DNA from: an uncultured Eubacteriales bacterium
GTDB taxonomy: Bacteria; Bacillota; Clostridia; Oscillospirales; Oscillospiraceae
NCBI GenBank assembly: GCA_900549485.1
Contig: UROG01000056.1
Location: 1-7,507 of the forward strand
Direction: 5' to 3'
DNA: 7,507 bases
Positions within the stretch are counted from its first letter, which is position 1. Each line of letters opens with the position of its first letter. The notes beneath the pieces are model-generated. The model was not told the DNA's origin, made no database searches, and saw only the letters and a list, made by a program, of their open reading frames with translations. A program made the position numbers and the translations under genes. Below, piece by piece: positions 1 through 6,282 of the stretch.

Positions 1-120
1 TCGGTTGTTCGCCGCAGGCGAACAATTCGACACTCGCTCCGTGAGAAGTGTTTTCTCCGACGTACATGCCGCCGGAGAAAACGATCGAAACTATTTTTTG
101 CCCGCGGGCAAAAAACTCTG
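1..120. repeat. Multi-hairpin intergenic element
   Basis: This stretch holds no convincing gene but several inverted repeats. Seen directly: a perfect 9-bp stem at 5-13/17-25 (TTGTTCGCC with a GCA loop); a perfect 9-bp stem at 51-59/73-81 (TTTTCTCCG / CGGAGAAAA); a weaker hairpin at 31-50 (CACT/AGTG outer pairs); and a perfect 22-bp palindrome at 94-115, T6-GCCCGCGGGC-A6. A 5-bp pair TTCGA (26-30) / TCGAA (85-89) could close the middle two hairpins into a three-way junction. The element is cut by the window edge. It resembles dispersed palindromic intergenic repeats of gut Clostridia, but that is inference, and no second copy lies in this window. Confidence 0.6.
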
Positions 121-141
121 CGAGGCTTTTTGGGCAGTCTC

Positions 142-168
142 AAGGAGCGTCAAGAATTGACGCTCCTT
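142..168 (-). terminator. 12-bp perfect hairpin after the first secreted-protein gene (possible terminator)
   Basis: AAGGAGCGTCAA (142-153) and TTGACGCTCCTT (157-168) form a perfect 12-bp stem with a 3-nt loop. It starts 15 nt beyond the stop codon of the gene ending at 184, where a transcription end or mRNA-stabilising hairpin would sit. On the minus strand the stem is followed by GAGACTG rather than a run of T, so it is not a textbook Rho-independent terminator. It may instead belong to the structured element at 1-120. Confidence 0.45.
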
Positions 169-183
169 AAAGCTTTATTTATG

Positions 184-972
184 TCAGGGGATAAGGGTTA
201 TGGGCGGGATTTCATAATATCTGGCTTCTCCGCAGGTTTCGCACAGCGCCCAGCCGGGACCTGTCAGCCACTGGTGGACATGCTGGCACACGCCGGTACC
301 GTGTTTGCCGGAGCACAGAGGTTTCTGGCAGTTAGCGCACTTGCCGTGTTCCCTGCCGTCGCAATTCATATGCCCGGGGGTTCCGCAGGCTCCTGCGCCG
401 TGTCCCTCCGCGCCTTCTTCACAGTCGTAGTGACCGCAGATCATGGCATGGAGAGTTTCGGTCTGATTTTCACCGCAGTTGGGGCATGGGCAATTCGGGA
501 TAAGTTTGCCGTTTGCATCCATTTCCGTAGAAGCAGCCGCAGATGCAACCTCGCTCCCATCGTACCCTACGCGCGCAAATGTCGTCTCGCCATCACCGGC
601 GGCATGGTATTTTTCAGGCGATTCATACAGAGCCGCTTCGGCATTGCTGCTGGTGAGGAACGTACCGTCCAGCAGGGAAAGGGTCTGCTTGCCGAGGGTC
701 ACATTACCGGCGGCATCAACAATGACCTCAAATTCATTATAATTGAAGTTGACCCAATTCACAGGAACGCCGTTCATAAGGCGGTAAAACTCTGCAACCG
801 CCTTGTCCTTTATATCGCCGCTGACGGCCTTGCCGTCGGCGTCAAGCAGGGTCTTACCGTTTCTGTCCATATGCAGGGTGTACTGCGCGGCTTCCTCATT
901 TTCGGCAAACGCGCAGAGAGAAAGACTAAGTAGCATGACAACAGTCATTATAATTGCAATAGTGCGTCTCAT
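184..972 (-). CDS. Secreted Cys/His-rich protein, paralogue A (unknown function)
   Basis: I do not recognise a named family. The 262-residue protein begins with a Sec signal peptide: MRR, a hydrophobic core at about 4-20, and a likely signal peptidase I cut after AFA (residue 23), so it should be exported. Residues about 30-150 form a domain of probable beta structure containing NEFEVIVD, GKQTL and TSSNAEA. Residues 161-233 are very rich in Cys and His (CPNCG at 163-167, then ICGH, CGTPGH, CDGREHG, CANC, GVCQHVH), and a final CxxC sits at C244/C247. Such spacing suggests bound zinc or another metal, or a disulfide-rich fold. The ATG is preceded by GGAGGT at 978-983, 5 nt away. The gene lies 36 nt after its paralogue B and is probably cotranscribed with it. 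The role is unknown; cell-surface metal binding is inference. Confidence 0.85.
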   Translation of the reverse strand: MRRTIAIIMTVVMLLSLSLCAFAENEEAAQYTLHMDRNGKTLLDADGKAVSGDIKDKAVAEFYRLMNGVPVNWVNFNYNEFEVIVDAAGNVTLGKQTLSLLDGTFLTSSNAEAALYESPEKYHAAGDGETTFARVGYDGSEVASAAASTEMDANGKLIPNCPCPNCGENQTETLHAMICGHYDCEEGAEGHGAGACGTPGHMNCDGREHGKCANCQKPLCSGKHGTGVCQHVHQWLTGPGWALCETCGEARYYEIPPITLIP

Positions 973-1008
973 AGACTACCTCCATAATATATAAATGGAA
1001 ATGACTTC

Positions 1009-1806
1009 TTACCAGAGCTGATCAATATAATAGATGCCGCAGGTCGGGCAGTATATAATGCGGAACATACCGTCCTGACTTCTTGAATACATCAGGTTAG
1101 AGGACTTGACGGTGTGCGTATGCTTGCAGACGCCCGCGCCGTGCTCACCCTCGCAAATGCGGCCGAGACAGTTGGGGCATATACCGTGTTCGTTTCCGTC
1201 GCACTTGAAGTGACCGGCAGAGCCGCACGCCGCCGTGCCGTGGTCAACCTCGCCTACATCACAGGTGAAGTGGCCGCAGGAAAGCGCATGGAAGCTTTCC
1301 TGCTGGTTATCACCGCACTGCGGGCAGGGATTGACAATGATGTTTTTACCGGAGGTCATTGCGGTAACGTGCGCCGTTGAAGCGGCTATCTCCGCGCCGG
1401 AAGCGCCGGAAACGGTAAGCACCGCTTCACCGCCGCCGCACGGATAAAATTCATTGGGCTGCTGGAACATGACGGCCTCGGCATTGCTGCTGGTGTATAC
1501 GGTGCCGTCCTTCGCCGTCAGCGTCTGTTTGCCGAAAGTGACTTTCCCGTTTTCATCGACCGTCACCTCGAACTCTGAGCTTTTAACGCCCTTGAGGTCG
1601 ATCCTTCCGTCCTCGGCAAGGAGATATATCTTGCTGAAAATTCTGTCGGAAACAGCGCCGTTTACCTTGTTTCCGTCCATATCCTTTACCATTCTGCCTT
1701 CCGGCGTGAATACCAGTGTAAGCTCGTCCGTGCTGTCAGCCGATGCAAACACGGCAGCGCATGACAGCATTGCAGCAACGAGCAGGAAAGCTGTAAAACG
1801 TTTCAT
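1009..1806 (-). CDS. Secreted Cys/His-rich protein, paralogue B (unknown function)
   Basis: This 265-residue paralogue of the neighbour at 184-972 has the same layout: a signal peptide (MKRF, hydrophobic core about 5-21, likely cut after ASA near residue 23), a middle domain with SSEFEVTVD, FGKQTL and TSSNAEA, a Cys/His-rich module at 161-231, and a terminal CPTC (C253/C256). Twelve cysteines and eight histidines of the C-terminal region line up with paralogue A, and about 60% of the core module is identical by eye. The frame stays open upstream to 1860, but the ATG at 1806 is preferred because AGAGG (1813-1817) lies 6 nt before it and the signal peptide then begins at residue 1. MLSC near residue 16 is a poor lipobox, so I do not call a lipoprotein. 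Function is unknown. Confidence 0.85.
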   Translation of the reverse strand: MKRFTAFLLVAAMLSCAAVFASADSTDELTLVFTPEGRMVKDMDGNKVNGAVSDRIFSKIYLLAEDGRIDLKGVKSSEFEVTVDENGKVTFGKQTLTAKDGTVYTSSNAEAVMFQQPNEFYPCGGGEAVLTVSGASGAEIAASTAHVTAMTSGKNIIVNPCPQCGDNQQESFHALSCGHFTCDVGEVDHGTAACGSAGHFKCDGNEHGICPNCLGRICEGEHGAGVCKHTHTVKSSNLMYSRSQDGMFRIIYCPTCGIYYIDQLW

Positions 1807-1868
1807 AGCATACCTCTGAAAAAAAATATTTGATACTATTGTTTTATTAGTAGGTTTCAACCTTCTAT

Positions 1869-1897
1869 ATCATAACATATTCTATTTTGTTTTTCCA
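1869..1897 (-). promoter_or_regulatory. Probable extended -10 promoter for the secreted-protein pair
   Basis: On the minus strand, TGGAAA (1892-1897, 4 of 6 consensus bases) and TATGAT (1869-1874, 5 of 6) are 17 nt apart, and the -10 carries an upstream TG (TGTTATGAT). Transcription would start near 1862, giving a leader of about 56 nt before the ATG at 1806. A weaker alternative lies downstream: TTGAAA (1855-1860), 16 nt, TAGTAT (1833-1838). The gap after plsY is AT-rich and shows no GC-rich terminator, so read-through from plsY is also possible. Confidence 0.5.
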
Positions 1898-1915
1898 CAT
1901 TTTTTTATGAAAAAG

Positions 1916-2563
1916 TCAAAATCTTTCATCCAGCTTGTAGCTGATATCTTCTTCATAGCTCAGACGCGGCTCACGTCCGTTGAGTATCCGCACAAGAGCC
2001 GGAATGTGCTTGAAGATCACAAGCCCCATCGAGATGAACACGAGATTCCTGATAAGTCCGTCATCCACGACAAGAAGAGCGACAAGTGCGGCAATACCCG
2101 CCCCGGCCACGGCGCCGAGTGCAAGATAGCGCGTCAGCAGCGTAACGGCAAGCGCAACAACCGCGGACGCGATCCCGGCGGCGGGGTCTGCAAACAGGCA
2201 GACAAACGCCGCCGCAACGCTTGCATGGCAGCCTTTAAAATCGTAAAACAGCGGATAAAGTCTGCCCAAGATCACGCAGAAGCCGGCAAAAACCCTGCCC
2301 ACCTCCGCATGCCCGCGGAAGCCGAGCAGCAGCCCGCCGATAAGGATAGGTATCACGTCCTTTACAAGCTCCACGATGAGCAGCTTTATAAACCCGCCTA
2401 TACCGTATATACGGCGGAAGTTTGAAAACCACACGTTGCCCGTGCCGAGACTTCTCAGTCTCGTCCTGAACACATATTTTGACGCCAGCAGCATCGTGCT
2501 CAGGCTCCCTATTCCGTAGGAAAGAGCCGCCGTAATGAGGAGCAAAAACCAATACAGTATCAT
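1916..2563 (-). CDS. plsY: PlsY-like glycerol-3-phosphate acyltransferase, divergent
   Basis: PlsY is an integral membrane enzyme that moves an acyl group from acyl-phosphate to glycerol-3-phosphate, the first step of phospholipid synthesis. This 215-residue protein has the usual length, several hydrophobic segments (about 1-27, 56-81, 88-106, 115-165, 171-186) and the family's motif order: motif 1 at 40-51 (GTGN..., R51), a VELVKD segment with K68, motif 2 at 100-114 (GRLYP...FKGCHA) and motif 3 at 185-198 (KHIPA...NGRE). All three motifs differ from the family: Ser of GSGN is Thr, GH of motif 2 is GR, the glycine-rich FKGGKG is FKGCHA, and the Asn two residues after HxR in motif 3 is Ala. 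His186 and Glu198 remain. The start overlaps der by 4 nt (ATGA), indicating translational coupling. Membership is likely, but whether it still acylates G3P is uncertain. Confidence 0.8.
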   Translation of the reverse strand: MILYWFLLLITAALSYGIGSLSTMLLASKYVFRTRLRSLGTGNVWFSNFRRIYGIGGFIKLLIVELVKDVIPILIGGLLLGFRGHAEVGRVFAGFCVILGRLYPLFYDFKGCHASVAAAFVCLFADPAAGIASAVVALAVTLLTRYLALGAVAGAGIAALVALLVVDDGLIRNLVFISMGLVIFKHIPALVRILNGREPRLSYEEDISYKLDERF

Positions 2564-3885
2564 TCCTTATCGCCTTTCTGGCGGATCGTGAGCCGTATGG
2601 GCGTACCCTCAAGGCCAAACACGGAACGTATCTGGTTTTCAAGATAGCGCTGATATGAGAAATGGAACAGCTCCGCCGTGTTGCAGAAAATAACGAAGTG
2701 CGGCGGTCTGATGCCGGTCTGGGTCATGTAGTATATCTTTAGGCGGCGGCCCTTGTCCGTGGGCGGCTGCACCCTCGCCTGCGCATCGGCAAGCACATTA
2801 TTGAGCATACCGGTGGTGATGCGCATACTCGACTGGTCGTTGACATAGTTGATAAGCTCAAAAATGCGCTCAACGCGCTGACCGGTAAGAGCGGAGATGA
2901 AAAGTATGGGAGCATAGCTCATAAAGCTCAGATCGCGCATGATGTCCTTGCGCATCTTTTCCATCGTCCCCGTCTCCTTGTCTACAAGATCCCACTTGTT
3001 GACAATTACGATACTCGCCTTGCCCGCCTCATGGGCAAGCCCCGCTATCTTGGTGTCCTGCTCGGTAACTCCGTCCCTTGCGTCTATGAGGATAAGGCAG
3101 ACGTCTGCCCGCTCTATCGCCATCTGTGCGCGCATTACCGAAAACTTTTCCACGCGCTCTTCCACCTTGGACTTGCGGCGGATACCGGCGGTGTCGATAA
3201 AGGTGTATTTGCCGTATTTGTTTTCAAAAACGCTGTCTACCGCGTCTCTGGTGGTTCCGGCAACGTCGCTGACTATCGTGCGCTTTTCGCCTAAAACGCA
3301 GTTGACAAGCGAGGACTTGCCGACATTCGGCTTGCCGATAACGGCAACCTTTATCGTCTCGTCCTCCTCCTGATCCTCGGTTTCATCAGGGAAATATTTA
3401 AGGCACTCGTCCAGCAAATCTCCCGTGCCGTGACCGTGAACCGCAGAAACGGGTATCGGGTCGCCAAGACCGAGTGAATAGAACTCATACACATTCGGAT
3501 CGACCGCGCCCGTGGAGTCCGCCTTGTTTACTGCCAGCACAACTGGCTTTTTTGAACGCAGCAGCATATTCGCAACGTCCTTGTCGGCTGCCGTAACGCC
3601 TGTGCGCAGGTCGGTCACAAGTATAATTACAGTGGCCGTATCAATTGCGATCTGTGCCTGCTCACGCATGAAAAGCAATATTTCACTGTCGGTACTCGGC
3701 TCTATTCCGCCGGTGTCTACCATGTCGAATGTTCTGCCGCACCATTCGCATGGGGCATACAGTCTGTCGCGGGTAACGCCGGGTGTATCCTCCACTATGG
3801 AAAGGCGCTGCCCGACAAGCCGGTTAAAAAGCATCGACTTTCCCACGTTCGGTCTGCCTACTATCGCAACAAGAGGTCTTGCCAT
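2560..3885 (-). CDS. der: Ribosome assembly GTPase Der (EngA)
   Basis: Der is a tandem GTPase that binds the large ribosomal subunit and is needed for 50S maturation; it acts in the cytoplasm. At 441 residues it has the normal length. The first G domain shows GRPNVGKS (10-17), TPGVTRD (34-40), DTGG (57-60) and NKAD (120-123). The second shows GKPNVGKS (184-191), AGTTRD (209-214), DTAG (231-234) and NKWD (296-299). An acidic linker (about 166-178) joins them, and a KH-like domain occupies about 352-436. Nothing key is missing. The ATG at 3885 has AGGAGG at 3894-3899, 8 nt away. It follows the DUF512 gene by 43 nt and overlaps plsY by 4 nt, so these three genes are probably cotranscribed. Confidence 0.97.
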   Translation of the reverse strand: MARPLVAIVGRPNVGKSMLFNRLVGQRLSIVEDTPGVTRDRLYAPCEWCGRTFDMVDTGGIEPSTDSEILLFMREQAQIAIDTATVIILVTDLRTGVTAADKDVANMLLRSKKPVVLAVNKADSTGAVDPNVYEFYSLGLGDPIPVSAVHGHGTGDLLDECLKYFPDETEDQEEDETIKVAVIGKPNVGKSSLVNCVLGEKRTIVSDVAGTTRDAVDSVFENKYGKYTFIDTAGIRRKSKVEERVEKFSVMRAQMAIERADVCLILIDARDGVTEQDTKIAGLAHEAGKASIVIVNKWDLVDKETGTMEKMRKDIMRDLSFMSYAPILFISALTGQRVERIFELINYVNDQSSMRITTGMLNNVLADAQARVQPPTDKGRRLKIYYMTQTGIRPPHFVIFCNTAELFHFSYQRYLENQIRSVFGLEGTPIRLTIRQKGDKE

Positions 3886-3928
3886 TTCAATTACCTCCTA
3901 ATAATTATCAAAATAAGGTCTGGTCAAG

Positions 3929-5293
3929 CTAATTTCTATTATATTTATAGTATTCCGCTTTGTCTTCGTCACATTCCGGAAGCTTAACCTCCGGCAGCAC
4001 TCCCGAAATTGCATCCCAGAGTGCAAATCCGTCCTGCTCAATTGGGTATATAGGTACGCCAAGCCCGTTCGACGCCTGTACAAGCGTAATATCGTCAAGA
4101 AAGTCCATTTCCTGACGGCGGAGCATATTCTGCGATATGAAAAGGCGCTGTCCAAGCTCTTTTTCTTTAAGCTGATTTATAAGATCGCCGCCCGTAACAA
4201 GCCCGGCGACATTGATGCTGTGTCCGAAAAAGTCATTCACTATCGCGTATACCCTTCCGTTGAGCGCCGGATATTTTTCCTTTGCCTTCTTCAGCAGCTT
4301 TTCAAAGAAAGGAGCCGCCGAAACACCGGTGGCTATCGAAAACGGCACTCCGTCCGGTTCATCGGAAAGCTTCAGCGCGGAAGTAAATTCCGTCTCCATA
4401 AGTCTGAACATACCTACGCCGTTTTCAAGCTGAGTATATTCCTCGTAAAACTCATCCTCCGGTATCTCGCGCTGCGCCTTGATATACAGCTCGTCACCGC
4501 AGAAGAAAATGCGCGTACCGAACCGGTTTTTGCACTCATCCCCGAAGACCGTCACCTGATCGAGCACCTCCCCGGCACGCTCCTTTGTAAAAGGAGTGAG
4601 CGGGTACAGACCTTCCCTGAATTTAGTCATTCCCAGCGGCACTATCGACACGCTGTGAACGCCCGGGTACATGGCCGCAAGATCACGCATGGTTCTGTCA
4701 AGCTCCGCGCCGTCGTTGATATCCGGACAGCAGACTATCTGGCAGTTCATGACAATCCCATTTTCGGCAAAACGGCGCATGATTTCTATACTTTTGCCGG
4801 CATTCGGGTTTCTGAGCATTTTGCATCGAAGCTCCGGATTTGTGGTATGCACCGATACGTTTATCGGGCTTATGTGCAGGTCTATTATGCGCTGCACCTC
4901 TCTGGGCGAAAGGTTGGTAAGGGTGATGTAGTTGCCCATAAGGAAGCTGAGACGGGCGTCGTCATCCTTAAAATACATGGTTTTGCGCATCCCCTTGGGG
5001 AGCTGGTCAATAAAGCAGAAAATGCAGTTATTGGCGCAGGAACGCGGCCTGTCCATGAGGTAATCCTCAAAATCTATCCCAAGGTCGCCGCCCTCTCGCT
5101 TGTGGATCTTAACGGTTTTCTCCTGTCCGTCCGGCGAACGCAGAAGCACATCAAGCCCCTCGTCATATGCGTAGTACTTATAGTCGAGTACGTCTATTAT
5201 TTTATTGCCGTTTATCGAAACAAGCGCGTCTCCGGGGTGTGCATGGCCGTGGAGCGGGCTTGTGCGGTCTATTGACTTTATGATATTTTCCAC
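3929..5293 (-). CDS. DUF512 radical-SAM protein with N-terminal PDZ-like domain
   Basis: This is a 454-residue protein of the DUF512 / putative radical SAM family that commonly sits beside der in Firmicutes; its reaction is not known. Residues about 8-65 resemble a PDZ-like segment (PGDALVSINGN at 20-30). A canonical CxxxCxxC motif follows (C86, C90, C93 in CANNCIFC), which in radical-SAM enzymes holds the 4Fe-4S cluster that cleaves S-adenosylmethionine. The body continues with HTTNPELRCKMLRN and, in the DUF512 part, FFCGDELY, VNDFFGHSI and VTGGDLI. The start codon is GTG at 5293, chosen because GAGGT (5301-5305) lies 7 nt upstream and no downstream ATG would keep the PDZ-like part. It is separated from rpmF by a strong terminator, so it needs its own promoter, which I could not identify in 5294-5367. 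Confidence 0.92.
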   Translation of the reverse strand: MENIIKSIDRTSPLHGHAHPGDALVSINGNKIIDVLDYKYYAYDEGLDVLLRSPDGQEKTVKIHKREGGDLGIDFEDYLMDRPRSCANNCIFCFIDQLPKGMRKTMYFKDDDARLSFLMGNYITLTNLSPREVQRIIDLHISPINVSVHTTNPELRCKMLRNPNAGKSIEIMRRFAENGIVMNCQIVCCPDINDGAELDRTMRDLAAMYPGVHSVSIVPLGMTKFREGLYPLTPFTKERAGEVLDQVTVFGDECKNRFGTRIFFCGDELYIKAQREIPEDEFYEEYTQLENGVGMFRLMETEFTSALKLSDEPDGVPFSIATGVSAAPFFEKLLKKAKEKYPALNGRVYAIVNDFFGHSINVAGLVTGGDLINQLKEKELGQRLFISQNMLRRQEMDFLDDITLVQASNGLGVPIYPIEQDGFALWDAISGVLPEVKLPECDEDKAEYYKYNRN

Positions 5294-5367
5294 GTATGCT
5301 ACCTCGCCTGAGCTTCAGATAGGCAAAAGCCGAGTTTTACGATCCGAAGCAAAGCCTGTGATATTAG

Positions 5368-5402
5368 AAAAAAAGGAGGAAAGGACGTTTCTCCTCTCCT
5401 CC
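5368..5402 (-). terminator. Strong Rho-independent terminator after rpmF
   Basis: On the minus strand an 11-bp stem (5392-5402 with 5375-5385, one G-U pair) encloses a 6-nt loop GAAACG and is followed at once by seven T (5368-5374). It begins only 9 nt after the rpmF stop, so it should end the yceD-rpmF transcript and isolate it from the DUF512 gene. Confidence 0.93.
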
Positions 5403-5411
5403 CAAAGCTTT

Positions 5412-5600
5412 TTACTTGCTTTCTTCAACGTTTATGACCTGGCGGCCATTGTACTTACCGCAGGACTTGCAAGCACGATGGGGCATGCAGAATGCGCCGC
5501 AGTTGGGGCACTTTATGATGCCGGGGACAGCGAGCTTCCATGTGGAAGAACGTCTCTTATCACGTCTCTGTCTTGATACTTTTCCTTTTGGGACTGCCAT
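5412..5600 (-). CDS. rpmF: 50S ribosomal protein L32
   Basis: L32 is a small component of the large ribosomal subunit. The 62-residue protein begins with the diagnostic MAVPKGKVSR..RRDKRR stretch and carries a zinc ribbon with all four cysteines (C31 and C34 in CPNC, C44 and C47 in CKSC), so it is the zinc-binding form rather than the cysteine-free paralogue some Firmicutes also carry. The ATG is preceded by AGGAGGTG (5606-5613), 5 nt away. It lies 52 nt after yceD, the usual partner, and is followed directly by a terminator; plsX, which often comes next in other bacteria, is absent here. Confidence 0.97.
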   Translation of the reverse strand: MAVPKGKVSRQRRDKRRSSTWKLAVPGIIKCPNCGAFCMPHRACKSCGKYNGRQVINVEESK

Positions 5601-5652
5601 GTTGACACCTCCTGATAACAGCTGTTCTGAGCAGCTCTAATATTTATTCGCC

Positions 5653-6150
5653 TCACGGGGTTTTATCCAAAAGCTGCTCAAGCACAGCAAATCTTGGATC
5701 AAGTTGTTTCCTGCATCCGCAGGGACCGAGATTGAGATTTTTACCGCAGCGGGAACACAAGCCCTTGCAGTCCTCCCGGCACAGGAACTTTGTCTCCATG
5801 TCCAGAATAAACAGCGTGGACACTATCTCGTCCAGATCTATTCCGTCCCCATCGAGTGTAAACAGCTCCGGATTGACATCCGAATCCTCCTCGACAATGG
5901 TGGCGTCAAGCTCCGTCCGCTTGAGGCTTGTAAACTCCTCTCCGCAGCGGTCGCAGATACAGCGCATCTCAGCCGTAACGGTTCCCTTAAGCCGCAAAAC
6001 GCCCGCTTCGTTGAAAACCGTCCCCTCGGCATGGGGCAGAGAAATGTACCCTGCAACCGACGGGAAATCCAGACTGTCCTCGGCAAGGTCGCACTCAAAC
6101 GGAACTGACGCGCCGGGAACCTCTATTATTTCTCTCAGATCAAGCAGCAT
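5653..6150 (-). CDS. yceD: DUF177 protein YceD, cotranscribed with rpmF
   Basis: This 165-residue protein matches the DUF177/YceD family, encoded next to rpmF across most bacteria and linked to 23S rRNA accumulation in plants and Escherichia coli; the exact mechanism is unknown. Seen in the sequence: a first cysteine cluster CICDRCG (C64, C66, C69), an acidic middle (about 87-108), a second cluster (C124, C128, C132, C135, C144, C146) that probably binds metal, and the family's DPRFAVL close to the C-terminus (151-157). The ATG at 6150 has GGAGGAG at 6158-6164, 7 nt upstream. It is the first gene of the yceD-rpmF unit. Confidence 0.93.
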   Translation of the reverse strand: MLLDLREIIEVPGASVPFECDLAEDSLDFPSVAGYISLPHAEGTVFNEAGVLRLKGTVTAEMRCICDRCGEEFTSLKRTELDATIVEEDSDVNPELFTLDGDGIDLDEIVSTLFILDMETKFLCREDCKGLCSRCGKNLNLGPCGCRKQLDPRFAVLEQLLDKTP

Positions 6151-6182
6151 ACAAATACTCCTCCGCTGACATCAGCCTTAGT

Positions 6183-6211
6183 ATTATAGATTGTTTGTCA
6201 AGGCTTGTCAA
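6183..6211 (-). promoter_or_regulatory. Exact consensus sigma-A promoter of yceD-rpmF
   Basis: On the minus strand TTGACA (6206-6211) and TATAAT (6183-6188) are separated by 17 nt: both hexamers are perfect and the spacing is optimal. Transcription should start near 6176, giving a short leader of about 26 nt that contains the yceD ribosome site. A second TTGACA at 6196-6201 lies 10 bp inside the spacer but is too close to this -10 to serve it. Confidence 0.88.
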
Positions 6212-6282
6212 CAGTATTTTTCCGTATTTACACGAATTTTTTCGGTGTTTTGCAAATGAAATTATTATGTAAATCTGTCCGC

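Noticed and set aside
94..115. 22-bp palindrome considered as a terminator
   Set aside because: The stem is flanked by T before and A after on both strands, the reverse of the required A-then-T arrangement.
130..933. 267-codon open frame on the plus strand, opposite secreted paralogue A
   Set aside because: Its start lies inside the hairpin region, and the opposite strand has a signal peptide, ribosome site and a clear paralogue next door. The plus-strand product resembles nothing.
1744..1806. Lipobox in secreted paralogue B (MLSC at residues 13-16)
   Set aside because: Residue -2 is Leu and -3 is Met, a poor lipobox; a normal signal peptidase site (ASA, about residue 23) lies just after, and paralogue A has no lipobox either.
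3900..3927. Possible promoter just before der (minus-strand TTGACC followed by AT-rich bases)
   Set aside because: Any -10 at proper spacing would fall on or beside the der ribosome site, leaving no usable leader; the 43-nt gap fits cotranscription with the DUF512 gene better.
4220..5275. 351-codon open frame on the plus strand, opposite the DUF512 gene
   Set aside because: The minus-strand gene has clear family motifs across the same region. The plus-strand frame shows no recognisable domain and is a by-product of the codon pattern of the real gene.
6212..6282. Possible terminator after the VanY-type gene
   Set aside because: ACAC-GAA pairs with TTCGTGT around 6231-6248 with a bulge, but on the minus strand no T run follows and the stem is weak, so I do not call it.
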